A model generated the notes under the pieces. It searched no databases and was not told the origin of the DNA. It saw only the letters and a list, made by a program, of their open reading frames with translations. The translations under genes and the position numbers were made by a program. A DNA stretch of 6,256 bases from Gemmatimonadota bacterium (GTDB lineage: Bacteria > GCA-2686955), in NCBI GenBank assembly GCA_026991065.1, contig JALXCG010000365.1, forward strand, positions 1 through 6,256, written 5' to 3'. This document shows positions 1 to 5,132 of this stretch, piece by piece (the first letter of the stretch is position 1; every line of letters begins with the position of its first letter).

Positions 1-1
1 G

Positions 2-859
2 CCGGGACCCGCCGGGGAAGAGGAGGGCCAGCACGTTCTTGAGGTCGAGGTGACCATCGAAGAACTCGCCGAGATTCTGGCCGACGAATTGGAACTCCCG
101 CGGATTGAGCCGAAAGGGGCCGAGTCGGTTACCGCAACGCACCGTCGCTACAGCGGCATTCGGCGAGTCGGGCCGGAAGGGCTGCGCCATTTCAAGCGCA
201 CCTACAAAGAGGCGTTGAAGCGCCAGCTCATGGCCGGCACCTACAATCCGCGGAAGCCGGTGATCGTGCCGATTCGCGAAGATCGCCGTTATCGCTCCTG
301 GGTGGATGTCGTGCATCCCGAGTTCAATGCCGTCATCATCTACATGATGGATGTCTCCGGCTCCATGGGCGAGGAACAGAAGGAGATTGTGCGGATCGAA
401 AGTTTCTGGATCGATACCTGGCTGCAGTCCCAATACAAGAATCTGGCGACGCGCTACATCATCCACGATGCCGCGGCCCGCGAGGTCGACCGCGAGACCT
501 TTTTCCATACCCGCGAATCGGGCGGGACCCGCATCAGTTCCGCGTACAAGAAGGCCGTCGAGATCCTTGATGCCCACTATCCCGTGCAGGACTGGAACAT
601 CTATCTTTTCCACTTTTCCGATGGTGATAATTGGGGCGGAGGTGATACCGAAATCTGCTTGGAAGTGTTGTCGCAGCGGCTCATCCCCGATGCCAACCTG
701 TTCGGCTACGGCCAAGTTCAATCCCCCTATGGCTCCGGGCAATTCATCAAGGATCTGCGCGGACGTTTCAAGGCCGAGGAGAAGGTGGTTCTGAGCGACA
801 TCGGTGGCCGCGATGGTATCTACGGCTCGATCAAGGAGTTCCTGGGAAGAGGCAAATAG
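2..859 (+). CDS. yhbH: YhbH/YeaH family (DUF444) VWA-domain protein, 5'-truncated by the window edge
   Basis: Seen: an open frame from base 2 to a TAG at 857-859, 285 visible residues. The GTG at 50 could be read as a start, but the 16 codons before it (ending HVLEVE) read as the acidic linker and strand that precede the LEELAEIL-like segment in this family, so the gene enters from the left. Known family members have about 390-430 residues, so roughly 100-140 N-terminal residues are missing. The core is a von Willebrand A-like fold: a MIDAS metal site DVSGSMG (Asp codon at 350-352), a later SGGT (near base 525) and an FSDGDNW segment (about 617-637), which supply the usual DxSxS, Thr and Asp ligands. 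Known: YhbH/YeaH proteins accompany the PrkA/YeaG kinase and SpoVR/YcgB, with roles in sporulation in Bacillus and stationary or nitrogen-starvation responses in E. coli; the biochemical role is unclear. The next gene, spoVR, starts 2 nt after this stop, so co-transcription is very likely. Family assignment is near certain. Confidence 0.95.
   Translation, partial: PGPAGEEEGQHVLEVEVTIEELAEILADELELPRIEPKGAESVTATHRRYSGIRRVGPEGLRHFKRTYKEALKRQLMAGTYNPRKPVIVPIREDRRYRSWVDVVHPEFNAVIIYMMDVSGSMGEEQKEIVRIESFWIDTWLQSQYKNLATRYIIHDAAAREVDRETFFHTRESGGTRISSAYKKAVEILDAHYPVQDWNIYLFHFSDGDNWGGGDTEICLEVLSQRLIPDANLFGYGQVQSPYGSGQFIKDLRGRFKAEEKVVLSDIGGRDGIYGSIKEFLGRGK
844..852 (+). promoter_or_regulatory. ribosome binding site of spoVR
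   Basis: The purine-rich stretch GGGAAGAGG lies in the last codons of the yhbH-like gene and ends 9 nt before the ATG at 862. It supports that ATG as the start and implies translation coupled to the upstream gene. Confidence 0.7.
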
Positions 860-861
860 CC

Positions 862-2361
862 ATGCTGCACCGTTCGTTCCCCTCCCATTTGAAGCGCGCG
901 AAGTACTTTGTGCGCGAGCGGGTTGCTGAAGTGGGGCTGGACCCCTTCGAGGTCATCTTCGAGGTTCTGGACTACAAATCGCTGAATGCAGTGGCCGCTT
1001 ATCAGGGGTTTCCGACGCGCTATCCGCACTGGCGTTGGGGCATGGACTACAACCGGCTGGGCAAGGGGTACATTTACGGTCTGCAAACCATCTATGAACT
1101 GGTGATCAACAACGACCCTTCATACGCCTATTTGCTGGAGTCGAATGACATGATTACCCAGCGGATGGTGATGGCGCACGTCTATGGGCACAGCGATTTC
1201 TTTCGCAACAACATGTGGTTCGCGCACACCAACCGCAAGATGATGGACGAGATGGCGAACCACGCCTCGCGCATCCGCACCTACATGAGCCGGCATGGGC
1301 AGGATCGGGTGGAACGTTTCATCGACGCCTGCCTGTCGCTGGAGAATCTGATCGACATTCATGCGCCGATGACCAAGCCCCGCGGGGCGGCAGCCAGGCG
1401 CGATGAGCGCCAACGGGCGGATGGCGAGCCCCGCCCCACTGGGCGCCTGCGTGCCAAGTCCTACATGGAGAGTTTCATCAATCCGCCGGATTTCATCGCT
1501 TCCCAGGGGCGTGAGGAGGCCAGGCGAGCGCGGCAGGCCAAGGGCTTTCCCCCTTCGCCGGAACGCGACGTGATGCGTTTTCTCCTCGAACATGCACCGC
1601 TGTCACCCTGGCAGAGCGCAGTGCTGGAGATGATTCGTGAGGAAGCGCTGTACTTTGCCCCGCAGGCGCAGACCAAGATCATGAATGAAGGATGGGCCTC
1701 CTACTGGCACAGCACACTTTGCACCACCGGAGAGGTGATGGGAGATGCCGAGATCGTCGACTACGCCGAAAAACATGCCGGGGTGACGGCAACCAGCGGC
1801 GGCCGATTCAACCCCTACAAGCTCGGCATCGAGCTGTTTCGCGACATCGAAGAGCGCTGGGACATGGGACGTTTTGGACCGGATTACGCCGCTTGCGATT
1901 CTTTCGAGGAGAGGCGGCGCTGGAATCGGCACCTGGGGCTGGGGCGCGAGAAGATTTTCGAGGTGCGGCGCCTCTACAACGACGTCACTTTCATTCACGA
2001 GTTTCTGACAGCCGATTTCTGCCGGCGTCACAATCTCTTCAGCTTCTCCTACAACGCCTCCGCCGAGCAGTATGAGATCGAATCCCGTGAATTCCCCAGG
2101 ATCAAAGAACGGCTGCTTTTCTCCCTGACCAACGCCGGCAACCCAACCATCGATATCGTGGACGCCAATCACAAGAACCGTGGCGAGCTGTTTCTCCAAC
2201 ATCGCTACGAGGGCACCGAACTCGACCTGGGCAAAGCGCGCGCTACCATTGCCAATCTGCAGAAGCTGTGGGGGCGGCCGGTGCACCTCGCCTCGCGCGA
2301 TGAGAAGCACTCCTTTGTGCTCTCGCATGACGGCAAGGATGTGACCCTGAAAGACCTTTAA
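862..2361 (+). CDS. spoVR: SpoVR/YcgB family protein
   Basis: Seen: a complete 499-residue protein, close to the known family range (about 470 in Bacillus subtilis, 510 in E. coli YcgB). Recognisable family blocks in order are GLDPFEVIFEV (25-35), GFPTRYPHWRWGM (49-61), YAYLLESN (88-95), MAHVYGHSDFFRNN (104-117), the MNEGWASYWH block (274-283), NPYKLGIELFRDIEERW (327-343), GLGREKIFEVRRLYNDVTFI (359-378) and a C-terminal part rich in NPTIDIVDANHKNRGEL (427-443). Residues 168-230 form a variable Arg/Ala-rich linker, as is usual here. The HVYGH motif (bases 1177-1191) and NEGWASYWH (bases 1684-1710) hold conserved His and Glu residues that could bind metal; that is inference. The protein looks cytosolic, with no signal peptide or membrane span. 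Known: SpoVR is needed for normal spore cortex formation in Bacillus, while non-sporulating bacteria carry it beside YeaG/YeaH as a stress gene; its reaction is not established. The HVYGH form resembles the Bacillus-type branch more than YcgB, which has an extra Cys (HACYGH). Confidence 0.96.
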   Translation: MLHRSFPSHLKRAKYFVRERVAEVGLDPFEVIFEVLDYKSLNAVAAYQGFPTRYPHWRWGMDYNRLGKGYIYGLQTIYELVINNDPSYAYLLESNDMITQRMVMAHVYGHSDFFRNNMWFAHTNRKMMDEMANHASRIRTYMSRHGQDRVERFIDACLSLENLIDIHAPMTKPRGAAARRDERQRADGEPRPTGRLRAKSYMESFINPPDFIASQGREEARRARQAKGFPPSPERDVMRFLLEHAPLSPWQSAVLEMIREEALYFAPQAQTKIMNEGWASYWHSTLCTTGEVMGDAEIVDYAEKHAGVTATSGGRFNPYKLGIELFRDIEERWDMGRFGPDYAACDSFEERRRWNRHLGLGREKIFEVRRLYNDVTFIHEFLTADFCRRHNLFSFSYNASAEQYEIESREFPRIKERLLFSLTNAGNPTIDIVDANHKNRGELFLQHRYEGTELDLGKARATIANLQKLWGRPVHLASRDEKHSFVLSHDGKDVTLKDL

Positions 2362-2418
2362 GAGCTTGTCGCGGTTCGGCAGCGGCTGGTGGCTACCCCG
2401 TACTCTCCGCCGCGGTAC

Positions 2419-2446
2419 TTGACCTGGCGGGGAGGCGGGTTCTACC
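2419..2446 (+). promoter_or_regulatory. weak sigma70-like promoter candidate
   Basis: TTGACC (2419-2424) matches five of six bases of a -35 box. After a 16-nt spacer, TCTACC (2441-2446) matches only three of six -10 positions. Its location after spoVR and about 50 nt before the small ORF start suits a promoter for the small ORF, adaptor and permease. The -10 is poor and the organism's promoter rules are unknown, so this is tentative. Confidence 0.22.
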
Positions 2447-2482
2447 GTGGCTCGGTGCGCTTGCTTGCTTTCCACAAACATC

Positions 2483-2488
2483 GAGGAG
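2483..2488 (+). promoter_or_regulatory. strong ribosome binding site for the 45-codon ORF
   Basis: GAGGAG lies 8 nt before the GTG at 2497, an ideal spacing. It is the main reason for choosing that start over the GTG at 2389. Confidence 0.5.
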
Positions 2489-2496
2489 TCGAACCG

Positions 2497-2634
2497 GTGC
2501 CCACGCGGCGTTTTGGAAATCTGCTCTATATGGCTATTGTCGTCGGTGCGCTTGGGCTGATTGTCTGGGGCGGCACCCGCTCCACCACTGTGCCGGCGCT
2601 TTCGGAGAGCGCGGCCGGCCCTTTTTCCGGCTGA
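2497..2634 (+). CDS. putative small single-span membrane protein (45 aa)
   Basis: No family is recognised. Seen: a GTG start with a well-placed GAGGAG and 45 codons to a TGA at 2632-2634. The protein begins MPTRRFGN, continues with a hydrophobic stretch at about residues 8-26 (NLLYMAIVVGALGLIVWGG), and ends in a polar Ser/Thr/Ala-rich tail. The Arg pair before the hydrophobic segment predicts N-in, C-out topology under the positive-inside rule. Third-position GC is about 69 % by hand count (31 of 45 codons), compatible with coding but somewhat low for this DNA. It lies on the same strand just before the adaptor gene: its stop is 7 nt before one possible adaptor start and 43 nt before the preferred one. 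It could be an accessory subunit of the transporter or a translated leader; both are inference. A chance ORF remains possible. Confidence 0.5.
   Translation: MPTRRFGNLLYMAIVVGALGLIVWGGTRSTTVPALSESAAGPFSG
2592..2626 (+). terminator. hairpin plus T5, possible terminator or attenuator before the adaptor gene
   Basis: GCCGGC (2592-2597) can pair with GCCGGC (2614-2619), with GCT/AGC (2598-2600 and 2608-2610) stacking inside. TTTTT follows at 2622-2626 after CC. This has the layout of an intrinsic terminator, but the stem has a bulge and the T run is short and followed by CC. It lies over the last codons of the small ORF. A second, mutually exclusive hairpin, GCCGG (2614-2618) with CCGGC (2627-2631), would put the T run in a loop. 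Chance GC-rich pairing is a real alternative. Confidence 0.3.
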
Positions 2635-2677
2635 AGGTAGGATGGATTTCTTGGGTTGGATGCACGGTGACTCCCGA

Positions 2678-3859
2678 ATGAAGAAGCTGATGGCGTTGCT
2701 TGCCCTATGGATCGCTTGCGGAGTGGGTGGGTGCCGCGGACCATCGCCGGTGCAGGAGAAGGCGAGCGCGGCTCCGGAACTGGTGGCGGTCAAGCGGGTT
2801 GACATTACTCGTCGCCTGCGCGAGACCGGCCGGGTCGAAGCTCGCCGTTCAGTCGGGGTGCGTTCGCGGCTGGGCGGCCGGGTGGAGTCTCTGCCGGTGG
2901 AGCCGGGCGACCGGGTGGAGGCCGGCTCGGTATTGGCGACACTGCGGGTCGAGTCGACCGAGCAGATTCGTTATCTGACCACCCGCGTGGCGGTTCTGCA
3001 GGACAGCATCGCCGTCGCCGAGAAAAGCGATGCACTGCAGCGGCTGGTCCGGTTGGAGCAGCAGGGGCGTTCGGCCGGGAAAGAGCTGGACCTGGCGCGA
3101 GCCGAACTGGAACTGCTGCGCGCGAAACTGGAGCTGAGTCGCGCGCAGCGCGCCGTTCTGGAGCGCGACGGTGGTGGTGCCGAGCGGATTCGGCAGGGGT
3201 TGGCCGACATCTGTGCACCAATTGCGGGCGAGGTGCTGCGGCGCTCGGTCGAAATCGGCGAGGTGGTGCGCCCTTCATTGGGTACTCCGGGAGCGGGGCT
3301 TGGACCGGAGCTTTTTCGCATCGGCACCACCGATGAGTTGGTGGTCGAGAGCCGTGTGGACCAGGAGGACGTGAATTCAGTGGTGGAGGGAGCACCGGTG
3401 AGCGTGGTGCTGGATGCATTGCCGGAGGAGCAATTCGGCGGTGTGGTCGAGTATGTGTCGCCGGCCGCGCTGCCGCAACCGGCGGGTAGCGATCGGGTCG
3501 AATACATGGTGCGAATCTTGCTCCACGATCCGCCGCCTCAGGTGCGTCCGGGAATGACCTGCAAGATCGACCTGGTGCTCGCGGAAGCGACCGGAGTGGC
3601 GGCTTTGCCGGTGGAGTCGGTGCGCCCGCGGGAGCCGCGCGGTACCGACGAGGTCTTGAGCGCTGGCGGCGACTCGGCGTGGGAGGTCCTTCTTCCCGAT
3701 GGCAGCACGCGTGCCGTTGAGTTGGGGCTGCGCGATGAGCGCTGGGTCGAAATCCGTTCCGGGGTTGGTGTGGGCGACCAGGTGGTGCGCCACCCGGCAC
3801 GTGAATCGGCGCTGGATCTTCCGGATCCGACGCTGCTGGGACGGATCGGCGGCGGATGA
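2678..3859 (+). CDS. lipoprotein periplasmic adaptor (membrane-fusion protein, HlyD/MacA/RND type)
   Basis: Role: the periplasmic subunit that joins an inner-membrane transporter to an outer-membrane channel. From ATG 2678 the protein has 393 residues and begins with a lipoprotein signal: MKK, a hydrophobic core, then lipobox VGGC with Cys19. Domain order: first half of the lipoyl/barrel-sandwich domain at about 60-90 (GGRVESLPVEPGDRVEAGSVL), a short coiled-coil hairpin at about 95-165, the second lipoyl half at about 178-215 (CAPIAGEVLRRSVEIGEVV), a beta-barrel at about 220-300 ending VRPGMTCKIDLVL, and a membrane-proximal domain at about 305-385. Upstream in-frame ATGs at 2642 and 2660 are possible; 2642 has GAAGG only 4 nt before it but would put a long acidic-to-neutral segment before the signal peptide. 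A GTG at 2561 would overlap the small ORF and is rejected. The stop overlaps the permease start (ATGA), so the two genes are translationally coupled. Family is secure; substrate unknown. Confidence 0.9.
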   Translation: MKKLMALLALWIACGVGGCRGPSPVQEKASAAPELVAVKRVDITRRLRETGRVEARRSVGVRSRLGGRVESLPVEPGDRVEAGSVLATLRVESTEQIRYLTTRVAVLQDSIAVAEKSDALQRLVRLEQQGRSAGKELDLARAELELLRAKLELSRAQRAVLERDGGGAERIRQGLADICAPIAGEVLRRSVEIGEVVRPSLGTPGAGLGPELFRIGTTDELVVESRVDQEDVNSVVEGAPVSVVLDALPEEQFGGVVEYVSPAALPQPAGSDRVEYMVRILLHDPPPQVRPGMTCKIDLVLAEATGVAALPVESVRPREPRGTDEVLSAGGDSAWEVLLPDGSTRAVELGLRDERWVEIRSGVGVGDQVVRHPARESALDLPDPTLLGRIGGG

Positions 3860-5097
3860 GTTCTCTGTGGCTCGGTGTCCGCGTGGGGTTCGGCGAGATC
3901 GCCACGCACAAATTTCGCAGTGGTCTCTCGATGCTGGGGATCATCATCGGTGTCGCCGCCGTGATCGGCGCGGTGTCGATTGGTGAGGGGATGCGCGACT
4001 CGGTGCTTTCGCAACTGGGAGAAGTGGGGGCCGCCGATCAGATGAACATTCGCGGCGAGCCGCGCTGGGTAAAGAAGGATGGTGAGTGGCGGCGCAACGC
4101 GATCCCCCAGCAACTCACCTGGGCGGATGCCCGCGCTCTTGATCTGGGGCGGGCGGAAAACCGCGTGCTGGCGGTCCTGCCCGAGGTGACCGGCAGCGTG
4201 CCCGCTCGCGTTGGCCGCGTGCGCCGCGCGGTGACGTTCAGTGGCTTGCGAGCCGGCGGCACCACCGCCAAGCAATGGACAATTCGTGCCGGCCGCGACC
4301 TGGTGGCGCTGGATGCCGGCGAACAGGTCGCGCTTTTGGGAGCGAAAGTCGCCCGTGACTTTTTCCCCGGAGTGCCCGAGCGCCAGGTCTTGGGCCGGGA
4401 GTTGACCCTGGGCGGCAACCGCTTCGTTGTGATCGGCCTGCTCGAGGCGCAGGGATCGAATCTCTTTCAGGATCTGGATGACGTGGTTGTGGTGCCGATC
4501 GAAACGGCCCAGAAACGGCTCGCGGTCACGGCCGACCTCTCGCGCATTGTGATTCAGTTGCGCGATCCCCACGATGCTCCCGAAGTCGAGCGCTGGGTGC
4601 GCACCATCCTGGCCGCCAACCACGATGGTGGCGAGAACTTTCGGGTCGACCGGGAAGAGGCGATCCTGGAGCGGATCTCCAATGTTGCACTGTTGATCAA
4701 CGCGACCCTTGGCGGGATCGCCGGCATCTCTCTTCTGGTCGGCGGCATCGGCATCATGAACATCATGCTGGCATCGGTTACCGAACGCACTCGCGAGATC
4801 GGGATTCGCAAAGCGATCGGAGCGACCAGCAGCGATGTGCTGGCGCAGTTCTTGATGGAGTCGGCCACGGTGACGGTTGTCGGCGGTGTGCTGGGGGTTA
4901 CGTTCGGCATGGGGTTGGGGCGCGGCCTGGCGCGGGCGATGACCCTTTTTCTCTCTGAGCCGGTCGCTGCGAAATTCAGCCCGCTCGTGTTGCTCCTGGC
5001 GGTGCTGTTCAGCGGTGCCGTGGGGCTTTTTTTTGGCATCATGCCGGCGCGGCGGGCCGCCTCCATGGATCCGATCGAATCGCTGCGCACTGAGTAG
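3856..5097 (+). CDS. MacB-type ABC transporter permease (FtsX-like), no fused ATPase
   Basis: An inner-membrane permease of the MacB/LolC/FtsX superfamily, 413 residues. Seen: TM1 at about 23-43 preceded by the typical ATHKFRSGLSMLGIIIGVAA segment, a large periplasmic MacB-like core domain at about 45-275, then three C-terminal spans at about 277-306, 337-355 and 375-396. The conserved cytoplasmic stretch ERTREIGIRKAIGA (310-323) contacts the ATPase in known relatives. The C-terminus MPARRAASMDPIESL (396-410) is the usual family ending. E. coli MacB carries an N-terminal nucleotide-binding domain; here none is fused, and no Walker A/ABC signature protein lies next door, so the ATPase must act in trans. 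The start ATG overlaps the adaptor stop as ATGA. Mechanistically such permeases drive periplasmic conformational changes that push substrate through the adaptor and an outer-membrane channel. Likely substrates (macrolides, peptides, lipids, lipoproteins) cannot be told from sequence. Confidence 0.94.
   Translation: MSSLWLGVRVGFGEIATHKFRSGLSMLGIIIGVAAVIGAVSIGEGMRDSVLSQLGEVGAADQMNIRGEPRWVKKDGEWRRNAIPQQLTWADARALDLGRAENRVLAVLPEVTGSVPARVGRVRRAVTFSGLRAGGTTAKQWTIRAGRDLVALDAGEQVALLGAKVARDFFPGVPERQVLGRELTLGGNRFVVIGLLEAQGSNLFQDLDDVVVVPIETAQKRLAVTADLSRIVIQLRDPHDAPEVERWVRTILAANHDGGENFRVDREEAILERISNVALLINATLGGIAGISLLVGGIGIMNIMLASVTERTREIGIRKAIGATSSDVLAQFLMESATVTVVGGVLGVTFGMGLGRGLARAMTLFLSEPVAAKFSPLVLLLAVLFSGAVGLFFGIMPARRAASMDPIESLRTE
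5027..5034 (+). repeat. 8-T homopolymer inside the permease gene
   Basis: Eight consecutive T bases, spanning the end of a Leu CTT codon (5026-5028) and two Phe codons TTT TTT (5029-5034), in the last membrane span of the permease. A run this long stands out in GC-rich DNA. A slip of one base would replace the conserved C-terminal segment. Confidence 0.85.
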
Positions 5098-5107
5098 CGG
5101 TGCCGGC

Positions 5108-5132
5108 GGTGGCGGCCCTTGAGGCGCCTACC
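5108..5132. terminator. weak convergent stem-loop between permease and protease genes
   Basis: GGTGGCG (5108-5114) can pair with CGCC and ACC (5125-5128 and 5130-5132) with one bulged T, across a loop of about 10 nt. It sits in the 30-nt gap between two convergent stops and overlaps the last bases of the protease gene, which is where a shared terminator is expected. There is no T run on either strand, so factor-independent function is doubtful. Confidence 0.22.

Larger units (their letters stand above)
2362..2496. other. intergenic stretch between spoVR and the small membrane ORF
   Basis: These 135 nt separate the spoVR stop from the probable GTG start at 2497. The frame is open back to a GTG at 2389, but the extra residues (MATPYSPPRYLTWRGG and onward) look unlike a protein N-terminus and have no ribosome binding site. 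No clear intrinsic terminator follows spoVR here. A possible imperfect stem (CTCCGCC near 2405 against GGCGGGGAG near 2427) lacks a T run. The stretch is the natural place for a promoter of the transport genes. Confidence 0.5.

Noticed and set aside
50-52. GTG as the true start of the YhbH-like gene
   Set aside because: The frame is open to base 2 and the upstream residues fit the family, whose members are about 100 residues longer at the N-terminus.
2561-2677. GTG at 2561 as the start of the adaptor gene
   Set aside because: It overlaps the small ORF and adds an Arg/Pro-rich segment in front of a normal lipoprotein signal peptide starting at 2678.
1603-2805. 400-codon open frame on the minus strand
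   Set aside because: It lies opposite spoVR and the adaptor start, has no recognisable domain and is Arg/Pro/Gly-rich, as expected of antisense frames in GC-rich DNA.
2805-3947. 380-codon open frame on the minus strand
   Set aside because: Extremely Pro/Arg-rich low-complexity translation antisense to the well-supported adaptor gene.
3538-4623. 361-codon open frame on the minus strand
   Set aside because: Antisense to adaptor and permease, His/Arg-rich, no family resemblance.
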